This document shows, piece after piece, positions 42,298-50,085 of a stretch of 64,000 nucleotides of DNA. A program made the translations under genes and the position numbers. The notes below the pieces were generated by a model. The model made no database searches. It worked only from the letters and a program-made list of their open reading frames with translations, and was not told the DNA's origin. The first letter of the stretch is position 1, and each line of letters opens with the position of its first letter. Source of the stretch: Ornithinimicrobium avium (lineage in GTDB: Bacteria > Actinomycetota > Actinomycetes > Actinomycetales > Dermatophilaceae); NCBI RefSeq assembly GCF_003351765.1, contig NZ_CP031229.1, positions 930,001-994,000 on the forward strand, written 5' to 3'.

Positions 42298-42986
42298 TTA
42301 TCGGTTGATGGAAGCTCGCTCTTAAGAATTCTGGGGTCATCGTGTAAGACCCGATAGTCCGCCCACGTGCGCGCGGCGATGCCTGCCCCGTATTCCCCGG
42401 CCGAAAGCTCGGCGAACTCGCGCCCCTGGTCCATCAGCCTCCTGGCGGAGGCGAAAGAGACATCGACCGGGGGGACGTAGGCGTCGAAGGCCCACACGAA
42501 ACCTTCCGCATGGAGCTTCGCGAACGAGCGGTCTGCTCGGGCCAGCGCGCGCTTGCTGGTGAACACCGCGGATGCCCACTCGGGGGGGCGAGGAGCGGGC
42601 AGGTGACTTTCGCCGAGGCCCTCGAGCATTTCCTGAAGCGTGTACAGCTCGGCACACGCTCGTGCCTCGGACGACCCGTCTTGACGCTCCTGCGGGAGGC
42701 CATCCATGAAGAAGGCCCGCGAGAAGTAGGCCCAAAGCGCGCTCACCAGGCGGAGGCCTTGCCGCGGCGAGTGCCGTGCACAGGTGGACAAGAGCTCCAC
42801 GGAGCGTTTTGCGAGCTCATCGTCGATCCCACGAAGGTTCAGCTCGTCGCCCGCCGCACGCTCGAGCCCGGAGATGCAGTCTTCGACCATGCCGCAGGCG
42901 CGCGGGTCATGTTCAGGCTCGCGGGCCAGTCCCTCTGTGAACGCGAGCGCTGCCCGCCCCACCGCCTCCGCCAATGCTTCGTCCAT
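42234..42986 (-). CDS. Unrecognised helical protein following the SNF2-like helicase
   Basis: A 250-residue protein beginning MDEALAEAVGRAALAFTEGL at ATG 42986, with AGGAGG upstream, one base after the helicase stop codon. It is mainly helical, with several Cys (RACGMVEDCIS, STCARHS) but no zinc pattern that I can defend. The C-terminal 60 residues overlap the next gene. Only the operon position hints at a role: a helicase partner. Base composition is lower in GC than the helicase, as in the two genes after it. Confidence 0.55.
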   Translation of the reverse strand: MDEALAEAVGRAALAFTEGLAREPEHDPRACGMVEDCISGLERAAGDELNLRGIDDELAKRSVELLSTCARHSPRQGLRLVSALWAYFSRAFFMDGLPQERQDGSSEARACAELYTLQEMLEGLGESHLPAPRPPEWASAVFTSKRALARADRSFAKLHAEGFVWAFDAYVPPVDVSFASARRLMDQGREFAELSAGEYGAGIAARTWADYRVLHDDPRILKSELPSTDKWGPHLEKSWRTASSTSPDGC

Positions 42987-42987
42987 C

Positions 42988-45864
42988 TCAGTCCTCCTCA
43001 GGCAGGATTCGCGCATGGTGGGCCGCCGCCGGTTGTGCCGTCAGGACTGGGTCCGTCAGCGCGCCGTCAGCCCAGTCCTCGGGTCGAAAGGTCCAGAAGC
43101 GCACGTCAGGTCCAACTTCCACAGCCAGGTCAAAAGGATCACCGGGTCTGCCTTCGACCACCGTGCCGGTGACAGGGACTCGCTTTAGCACCTTTGCCGC
43201 AGCCTTCCTCCGTCGAACCTCGAAGGCCCGGTCCGCCGTCCCTCGCACGGCTACGACCATCACCGTTTGAGCCGACGCTGCCTGCAGGGCCGCCTCACAC
43301 GCCGCGGCCAGTTCTGACGCCCATGCTTCGTTACGTCCGCGAGATGGGTGCAGCCTCAGAGCCGCGTCGACGGCTGCCTCCTCCCGTCTGCCATCGCGGG
43401 CATGGCGCCACGTTTTCGGGAATCCATGCTCAACCGTCGTGACAAGCAGGTAGTCGTCGACTGAACTAGGATCCTCTAGTGCGACACCATCACGGAGGGG
43501 CTCGCACAGTTCGGCAAGCACGCGTTGAGTCAATGCTGTGAGCAGAGGATGGCCCGGCGCGAGGAACTGGCTGGCCCCGGCCTCATCCGCGTCTAACCCG
43601 GCCTTGTCCAGGTGAAGGCGTCGATACTGCCGTTCCACGCCCGGCGATTCCGCAAGAACAGCGGGGACGTAGGGCACGGACCACACGCCCACTTCCGTTT
43701 CGTACACCTCTGCGCCGTACCGTCGCAGGGCACGCCGGGCGAACTCGGGAACAGTGCTCGCCTGGGGGTCGAATGCCCGTGCCCATGCGAGCTTCCGCTG
43801 GATCAGCTCGAGGTCCTCCTGGGTGAACTCGGTCGTGCTGGCTGCGCGCCGCTGCACCTCCTCCGCCAGACCACGGTCCAGCCGGTCCGACAGCACGTCC
43901 AGCCCGTCACCGCCCGAGGTGCCCCGCACCGCCTGCGTGAGGATCCGGCTCAGGTCCGCTCCGGACAGCACGTCGCCGAGCACGTCGAAGACCCGGTCCC
44001 CCAGGGCGTCCCGCTGCACCTGCAGCTTGTCCAGCAGGGTCTCGAAGACAGCACCCTCACGGGTGTCGGCCGCGACGAGGTTCCACAGGTGGCAGGTGCG
44101 CTCCTGCCCGATCCGGTGGATGCGGCCGAACCGCTGCTCGAGCCGGTTGGGGTTCCAGGGGATGTCGTAGTTCACCATCAGGTTGGCCACCTGCAGGTTG
44201 ACCCCCTCCCCGGCGGCGTCGGTCGCCAGGAGCACCGAGCAGGCCGGATCATGGGTGAAGTCGTGCTGCGCCTGCCGGCGATCGTGCCGGGCCGTCAACC
44301 CGCTGATGACCGCCACCCGCTCCCCCGGCCGAAGGATCTCCCCTAACCGCTCCTCCAGGTAGTCCAGCGTGTCGCGATGCTCAGTGAAGACGATGATCTT
44401 GCGTCGGAATCCGCGCTCGTCGGTCATGTCCGGGCTGGTGAGCAGGCCCGCGAGGGCGTCCCACTTGCGGTCGACGCCCTCCTGGCGCACGTGCCGCGCC
44501 CTGGCCACGAGCCCCTCGAGCACCAGGATCTCCCCTTGCAGCTCGGCCGGGGTCCGGGCCGACGTCGCATCCGACCGTGCGTCGTCGTCGACGTCCTCGT
44601 CTTCGTCCCTCTCCCCCACTGCACCACCCCCCAGCGTTGCCGCCAGAAGGCGACCCAGGTCCTCCTCGGCCTCCTGGGCCAGCTCCAGCTGGGTGCGGAG
44701 CAGGTCGAGCCGCCGCCCCAACGAGCGCAGGATCGCCTCGGGCGAGGAGGCCAGCCGCCGCTGCAGCACCATCATCGCGAAGCCCACGTGCCGGCGGACC
44801 GTGTCGTCCATCACCTTGTTCATCTCGTCGGCGACGTACTCGGTTACCGCGTCGTAGAGCACCCGCTCCGCACCGGCCATGGTGTAGGTGAGAGTCGAAG
44901 CCACCCGGGGCGGGAACAGCGGGGTCCCGTCGGCGTGGACGAGCTGTTCCTTCACCAGGCGTCGTACCGGGGCTTGGTCGAGCACCGGCCGGTCGGGGTC
45001 CAGCTCCACCTCCAGCAGGCGCATGAAGTGCTGGAAGTCCGAGGACTTGCCGTTGTGCGGCGTCGCGGTGAGCAGCAGCAGGTGCTCGGCCACCGCCGCC
45101 AGGTCCTGCCCCAACTGGTAGCGCTTGCTGAAGAACGTCTTAGACCCCCAGTCCCGCGCGCTCATCTTGTGTGCCTCGTCGACGACCACGACGTCGAACC
45201 CGGTCGTGAGCACCGCTTCCCGCAGGTCGCCGTTGCGCGCCAGCTGGTCCACCCGGGCCACGACAAGTGGACCCGCCGGGGCCACCGTCGGCCGGGCAGG
45301 GTCGCCGCGGTCGAGGTGCTCCATCCCCAGCTCGACGAAGGCGAGGCCGAACTTGGTCCACATCTCCTCGACCCACTGCTCGGTCAGGCTCCCCGGCGCG
45401 ACGATCAGTACCCGTCCGGCCCGCTGCAGGGCAAGCGTCTCCTTCAGATAGAGCCCGGTCATGATCGTCTTGCCCGCCCCGGGGTCGTCCGCCAGGAGGA
45501 AGCGGAGCGGCTCGTGCGGGAGCATCTCCTGGTAGACGGCCTGCACCTGGTGCGGCAGCGGCGCGATGTTGGAGGAGCTGACTGCGAGCAGGCGGCCCTC
45601 GTGAGGCGCGGCGGTCAGCATCAGCGCCAGCAGCCCCAGCCGGAAGTCCGACCACGACGCGCCCCAGGTCGCCGCCCGTCGGACCGGCGCGACCGCGGCG
45701 GCCTGCTCACGGGTGAGGAAGGCGCTGCCTCGCCCCCCGGACCCGCGCTCGTAGGAGACCAGGGCCGACTCCCCGGCGTGGCGCACCGCCAACACGCGGA
45801 CGGTCTCGCCGTCGACGATCCCCGCCACGAGCGCCCCTGGCACGAGTCCTTGCTGGTCAGCCAC
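42988..45864 (-). CDS. SNF2/RapA-like superfamily 2 helicase
   Basis: A 958-residue SF2 ATPase. Motif I is ADDPGAGKT (about residue 125), motif II VVVVDEAHKMS, motif III LLLTATPHNGKS, motif V LLATDAAGEGVNLQ and motif VI QRFGRIHRIGQ (about 580), the pattern of RapA/SNF2-like translocases and DISARM-type DrmD helicases. An acidic linker (DEDEDVDDD) splits the two RecA lobes, and the C-terminal 300 residues are helical without a recognisable nuclease. It opens the leftward operon at GTG 45864 (AGGATGAG upstream) and is divergent from the Mre11-like gene across 58 bases. Likely moves on double-stranded DNA; a role in invader recognition is inference. Confidence 0.85.
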   Translation of the reverse strand: MADQQGLVPGALVAGIVDGETVRVLAVRHAGESALVSYERGSGGRGSAFLTREQAAAVAPVRRAATWGASWSDFRLGLLALMLTAAPHEGRLLAVSSSNIAPLPHQVQAVYQEMLPHEPLRFLLADDPGAGKTIMTGLYLKETLALQRAGRVLIVAPGSLTEQWVEEMWTKFGLAFVELGMEHLDRGDPARPTVAPAGPLVVARVDQLARNGDLREAVLTTGFDVVVVDEAHKMSARDWGSKTFFSKRYQLGQDLAAVAEHLLLLTATPHNGKSSDFQHFMRLLEVELDPDRPVLDQAPVRRLVKEQLVHADGTPLFPPRVASTLTYTMAGAERVLYDAVTEYVADEMNKVMDDTVRRHVGFAMMVLQRRLASSPEAILRSLGRRLDLLRTQLELAQEAEEDLGRLLAATLGGGAVGERDEDEDVDDDARSDATSARTPAELQGEILVLEGLVARARHVRQEGVDRKWDALAGLLTSPDMTDERGFRRKIIVFTEHRDTLDYLEERLGEILRPGERVAVISGLTARHDRRQAQHDFTHDPACSVLLATDAAGEGVNLQVANLMVNYDIPWNPNRLEQRFGRIHRIGQERTCHLWNLVAADTREGAVFETLLDKLQVQRDALGDRVFDVLGDVLSGADLSRILTQAVRGTSGGDGLDVLSDRLDRGLAEEVQRRAASTTEFTQEDLELIQRKLAWARAFDPQASTVPEFARRALRRYGAEVYETEVGVWSVPYVPAVLAESPGVERQYRRLHLDKAGLDADEAGASQFLAPGHPLLTALTQRVLAELCEPLRDGVALEDPSSVDDYLLVTTVEHGFPKTWRHARDGRREEAAVDAALRLHPSRGRNEAWASELAAACEAALQAASAQTVMVVAVRGTADRAFEVRRRKAAAKVLKRVPVTGTVVEGRPGDPFDLAVEVGPDVRFWTFRPEDWADGALTDPVLTAQPAAAHHARILPEED

Positions 45865-45922
45865 GTCTCATCCTGTACGGTCCCAGTACGACAGGGTGAC
45901 CCTATCCGGACAGGGAGACACA
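45865..45922. promoter_or_regulatory. Shared divergent promoter region of the nuclease island
   Basis: These 58 bases separate the two operons. GTACNNNNNNNGTAC is visible (GTAC at 45883 and 45895 approximately), a possible inverted repeat. TATCCG before GGGAG could serve the rightward genes, and TACAGGAT the leftward ones. Both operons must share control here. Confidence 0.45.
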
Positions 45923-46930
45923 ATGACCGTGCGCCTGCTCGCCATCTCCGGGCTGAACCTCGACCGGGCGTGGCCCGACGAGGCTCCTGAAGTGGGGAAG
46001 GCCCTCCGGGACACAAGTGCCGGTCTTCTGCTCGAGCTTGTCCAACGCACCCTCGACCTGCAGGTCGACGCGCTCGCCGTGCTGGGCGGCCTCTGGGATC
46101 CGAGCACCGTGCGCAGCTCCACGGTCGACGACGTGCGCGCGGTGCTCAAGGCGGTGCCGGTCCCCGTGGTCGTGCTCCCGGACGCCGCCGAGGCCGAGAC
46201 GGGCTTCCGTCCGCACACCCTCACCACCTGGCCCGGGGGCGTTCACTGGGTCGGCGGGGACGCGACCGTGGAGGTCGAGGCCGGCACCGGTCGGGTGGTG
46301 GCCCAAGGACCCCTGGGGTATTCCGTGCCTTCCCTCGACGACGCCCTCGCCCTGCTCACCACCCGGGCCGGCGGCGGATCGGCCTCTTGCCCTACGGTCC
46401 GCCCAGCGGCCGGCCGGTCCGACCAGCCCCACCCCAACGAGCAGCCCGGCCACCCCGCAGGTGTCGTGGAGGTGCCGCCCCTCGTGGCGGGCTCCGGCAC
46501 CGGCCGGCCCGTCGCCTGCGTCGTCACGCTCGACGCCGGTGCCGACGCCCGCGCGGAACACGTCGAGCTCTCGCCGGCTTTCGGCACCGTCCGCACCCTG
46601 GATGTCGGGGAGCACGCCGACGTCGCGTCCCTGACGGCCGCCCTCGACGAGCGGCTCGCCGCCAGCGCTCCGCTCGACCGAGTCGTGGTCGCGGGCCGTG
46701 TGGGCCCCCGTGTGCTTGTCCCTCCTGCCTTGAGCTGGGAGCCGTCTCGTACGGACGTCACCGTGGTCTGGCGCGACCTGGAGCACGTCTTCCCCGAAGC
46801 ACCGACCGAGCGCACAGTCCAGGCCGAGCTCATCCGCCGGCTCGCCGGGCCCGGGGCCGACCTGTCCCGCCGCCACCAGGCGCTGGCGCTGGGCTTGGCG
46901 TCTCTTGACTCCGAGGAGGCGACGGCATGA
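45923..46930 (+). CDS. Mre11/SbcD-like protein lacking metal-binding residues
   Basis: A 335-residue protein whose start and layout follow SbcD/YhaO phosphoesterases, the nuclease partners of SMC-type ATPases. The three metal motifs are lost: TSDxHLG reads ISGLNLD, AGDxFD reads LGGLWD, and AGNHD reads LPDAAEA; the GHxH segment is replaced by a Gly/Pro-rich linker (about residues 150-190). The C-terminal cap-like part (VACVVTLDAGADARAEHVEL) still matches the family. It is therefore probably a non-catalytic adaptor for the ATPase gene, whose ATG overlaps its stop (ATGA). The fold assignment is by eye and needs a profile test. ATG 45923 has GGGAG six bases upstream. Confidence 0.7.
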   Translation: MTVRLLAISGLNLDRAWPDEAPEVGKALRDTSAGLLLELVQRTLDLQVDALAVLGGLWDPSTVRSSTVDDVRAVLKAVPVPVVVLPDAAEAETGFRPHTLTTWPGGVHWVGGDATVEVEAGTGRVVAQGPLGYSVPSLDDALALLTTRAGGGSASCPTVRPAAGRSDQPHPNEQPGHPAGVVEVPPLVAGSGTGRPVACVVTLDAGADARAEHVELSPAFGTVRTLDVGEHADVASLTAALDERLAASAPLDRVVVAGRVGPRVLVPPALSWEPSRTDVTVVWRDLEHVFPEAPTERTVQAELIRRLAGPGADLSRRHQALALGLASLDSEEATA

Positions 46931-49900
46931 AGTTCGACGGCATCACCGCCGACGCCTTCGGCCCGTTCAAGGGGGCAGAGATCGAGCTGGGCCCGAGACT
47001 CACCGTCGTGCACGGGCTCAACGAGAGCGGCAAGTCCTCGTGGGCGGCCGCGCTCTACGCCAGCCTTGCCGGGCGCCGACGGTCCCGGGGCCGCGGCACC
47101 AAGGAGGACGCGCAGTTCCGTGCCCGCCACAAGCCGTGGAGCGGGACGCGCTGGCAGGTGACGGCGAAGATCACCACCGACGACGGGGCACACCTGGCCG
47201 TGGCCCAGAACCTGCAGCAGGGCAGCACTCGGGTCATCGACCTGGATACCTCCCGGACGCTCACGCCCCGTGAGTTGCAGGACCGGTTCGACATCCCTCC
47301 GTCCACCGGCGAAGACATCGACGTCGGCCAGCTCTTCGGCCTGTCCCGCGGCACGCTGCGCGCCACGACGTTCGTACCGCAGGCCGAGGTGCTGCGGGTC
47401 CTCGACCAGGCCGACGAGCTGCAGCAGTTCCTCCAGCGCGCCGCGTCAAGCCAGACGGTCGACGTCACCGCCCATCAGGTCATCGAACGCCTCCGGGACG
47501 AGCTGTCCACGAGGGTCGGCAGTCCTAGCATCGGTCAGCGACCCCTGCGTGCGGCCACGTCGCAGCTGCAGGTCGCCTCGGAGGAGGCCTACCGGTTGCG
47601 GACCGCCCGCGACGAGCTGAGACAGGTGGCTGCCGAGCTGGCCCGGCAGCTCGAGGACGAGGGTCGCGCACGGGCAGAGCTGACTGCGCTGGAGACCCTG
47701 GAGGGCTGGGCCGAGCTGGACGCCCTAGAGAACCGGGCGGCCCGCGTCGGAGCGTTCGAGAACGAGCTGGCGGAGGTAGGCACGGTGCCCGACGCGGCGC
47801 CCCCGGAGCTGCGCGAGCGGGTGCACGCTGCGCGAACTGCATACCTGACCCTTGGCGAGGTGCCACCGGCGCCCGAGGGGCCGGGCACGGCCGAGCTCGA
47901 GCAGCAGCTGGCCAAGCTGCCCCAGGCCCCCACGGGCGACACCACGCCGGACCCCCAGGTGCGGCAGCTGTGGGAGAGCCTGCGGCAGGGAGTGTCCGCC
48001 CTTGACTCCCAGACGGACGCGGGGACGGAGGGGGACGAGGTGGAGCTGCCCGACGCCGGCAGCGACGAGCTGCGTCGGTATGCCGACCGCCTGCGAATCC
48101 CCCGCCCCACGTGGGATCCCGCCGAGGACGAGCAGGAGGCGCGGCTGCGGGACGAGCACGAGGAGGCCCGGAGCAGGTATGCCGTGGAGCTGGGGACCTG
48201 GACCGAAACCTCGGAGGGCTACGAACGGGCGGCGGCGGAGTACCGGCAGGCCCGGGCGGAGTACGAGGAGCAGCTGAGGGACTACCAGGCTCGGTTGGAG
48301 ACGCACCGGGAGGAGGCGGCCGCCTGGGAGAGTGCGCAGCGGACCCGGGCGGAGCGGCGGGCCCAGGAACGGTCCACCGCCGGCGGGGGCACCTGGCAGC
48401 TGGTTGGCGGAGCGCTGATGGCGCTGGTCGGCCTGGTCATGCTCGTGGTCGAGCCCGTGCCGGGTGTCGTGCTGCTCGTGCTGGGCCTGGCCCTGGTCGG
48501 CTGGGGCTTCGCGGCGCGTGCGAAGGGGCGTCGGTCCCCCACGTCCGAGCAGCCGGAGCCCGAGACGGAGCGGCCCACGCCGCCCTCCCCGCCCGACCCG
48601 CCGAACCCGCCGGAGATGACGCACCCCGGCCCCCGCCCGGGCGAACCGCTGCTCGCGCCGCGGGTGGACGACATCGTGGCCCGGCGCGCACGCTGGACCG
48701 AGCAGGTCGCGGCATTCGACGCCGCGCGTGAGGAGCTCCTCGGCGAGCTGCGGACGCGCGGGCTGCCTGTCGACCCCGAGAAGCTACAGGACCTCGCCCG
48801 GGCGGTCGACGAGCGCGAAGGGGCACGACGGGCCGCCGAGGAGCGCCGGCGCTCGGCCAATGCGCTCCGGCAGCGCGTCGATCAGACGGCCGGCCGGCTG
48901 CTCGCCGCCCTCGGCGAGCGCGGTGAGGAGGTTTCCCGGGTGGCAGGTCCCGAGGCCGCGGACCATGCCTACCGACGCTACGAACAGGAGTGCCAGGAGC
49001 GTGCCGCGCTCGCCCGCGAGGCAGGACGCCGGGTGGACCTCGAGAGTGCCCTCGCCTCGAGGCGGTCGGAGGAGGCGGCGCACCAAGCGGCGGTCGCCCG
49101 CCGCGAGACCACGCGCTCCGCGCTCCTGGCGGTGGCTGCAGAGCTGGGCCAAGACCACGGTGAAGACCCCGACGGGGCCGCCACCCAGCTGGGCGGCTGG
49201 CTGGAGCGGCAGCAGGCCGCCGACCAGGGACGCGCGCGCAGGGACCGGCTGCAGTCCCTCCGGGACCAGCTCCTGGACGGGGGGTCCCTGGACGAACTGA
49301 CCGCCGGGGCCGACGAGCTGCGCACCCGGCTGGGACGACGGCCAGAGCGCCCCGTCCCGCCCGATCTGGAGCAGGCGCTGGCGGAGGCCGGCCGGCGGGT
49401 CGAGGACGCCGCCACCCGACGGGCCACCACCGAGGGCCGACTGCGGACGCTCCGCAGCGAGGAGCAGGATCTGGCGTCCGCCCTCGATCAGGAGGCCAGC
49501 CGGCGGCGTGAACTCGCCTCGGTGGAGCAGCTGAAGGCCACCCTCGAGCTGGCGGTCGAGCACCTCGACGCCGCGCAGGGCGAGGCTCACCGCAGCCTGG
49601 CCCCGGTGCTGGAGTCCGCCATGCGCCCCCGGATCCCCTCGGTCACCGGTGGGCGCTACCGCGACGCCCGCGTCGACCCCGAGGAGCTGACCGTCGAGCT
49701 GCAGGAACGGACGGGGTCATGGCGCAACGCCACCTACCTCTCCCAGGGCACGACCGAGCAGACCTACCTCCTCCTGCGGCTTGCGCTCGTGGAGCACCTG
49801 GACACCCGCGAGACCATGCCGCTGGTCCTCGACGACGTCACCGTGCAGTGCGACCGCAACCGGACGGTGGCGCTGCTGGACCTGCTGGCCGACGTCGCAC

Positions 49901-50016
49901 GCGAGCGTCAGGTCATCCTGTTCTCGCAGGAGTCCGGGGTGCTGGAGTGGGCTCAGGAGCGGCTTGACGAGGGGGCCGGGGACCGACTCGTCGCGCTCAA
50001 TGCTTCAGCATCGTGA
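46927..50016 (+). CDS. YhaN/SbcC-like SMC-type ATPase with a central membrane hairpin
   Basis: A 1029-residue ATPase of the AAA_27/YhaN group, related to Rad50/SbcC. The N-terminal head has Walker A GLNESGKSS (about residues 31-39). Long coiled coils follow, interrupted at about 487-535 by two hydrophobic segments (LMALVGLVMLVVEPVPGVVL) and a proline-rich stretch. The C-terminal head has the signature YLSQGTTEQ (about 938) and Walker B MPLVLDDVTVQ (about 967). As in YhaN, the zinc hook is replaced by the membrane insertion, so the complex is likely tethered to the membrane. It pairs with the degenerate SbcD-like subunit just upstream. Confidence 0.85.
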   Translation: MKFDGITADAFGPFKGAEIELGPRLTVVHGLNESGKSSWAAALYASLAGRRRSRGRGTKEDAQFRARHKPWSGTRWQVTAKITTDDGAHLAVAQNLQQGSTRVIDLDTSRTLTPRELQDRFDIPPSTGEDIDVGQLFGLSRGTLRATTFVPQAEVLRVLDQADELQQFLQRAASSQTVDVTAHQVIERLRDELSTRVGSPSIGQRPLRAATSQLQVASEEAYRLRTARDELRQVAAELARQLEDEGRARAELTALETLEGWAELDALENRAARVGAFENELAEVGTVPDAAPPELRERVHAARTAYLTLGEVPPAPEGPGTAELEQQLAKLPQAPTGDTTPDPQVRQLWESLRQGVSALDSQTDAGTEGDEVELPDAGSDELRRYADRLRIPRPTWDPAEDEQEARLRDEHEEARSRYAVELGTWTETSEGYERAAAEYRQARAEYEEQLRDYQARLETHREEAAAWESAQRTRAERRAQERSTAGGGTWQLVGGALMALVGLVMLVVEPVPGVVLLVLGLALVGWGFAARAKGRRSPTSEQPEPETERPTPPSPPDPPNPPEMTHPGPRPGEPLLAPRVDDIVARRARWTEQVAAFDAAREELLGELRTRGLPVDPEKLQDLARAVDEREGARRAAEERRRSANALRQRVDQTAGRLLAALGERGEEVSRVAGPEAADHAYRRYEQECQERAALAREAGRRVDLESALASRRSEEAAHQAAVARRETTRSALLAVAAELGQDHGEDPDGAATQLGGWLERQQAADQGRARRDRLQSLRDQLLDGGSLDELTAGADELRTRLGRRPERPVPPDLEQALAEAGRRVEDAATRRATTEGRLRTLRSEEQDLASALDQEASRRRELASVEQLKATLELAVEHLDAAQGEAHRSLAPVLESAMRPRIPSVTGGRYRDARVDPEELTVELQERTGSWRNATYLSQGTTEQTYLLLRLALVEHLDTRETMPLVLDDVTVQCDRNRTVALLDLLADVARERQVILFSQESGVLEWAQERLDEGAGDRLVALNASAS

Positions 50017-50085
50017 CACGCCAGCCCACCGTCCCGTCTCTCCGCGGTCTGTGTACGGTGCCCTGAGACACTGAAGGAGGGGCCA

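Noticed and set aside
45865..45922. A PafBC or LexA damage box controlling the nuclease island
   Set aside because: I looked for TTGTCRGTG-N8-TAnnnT and GAAC-N4-GTTC patterns here and before the AddB-like and McrB-like genes and found none convincing.
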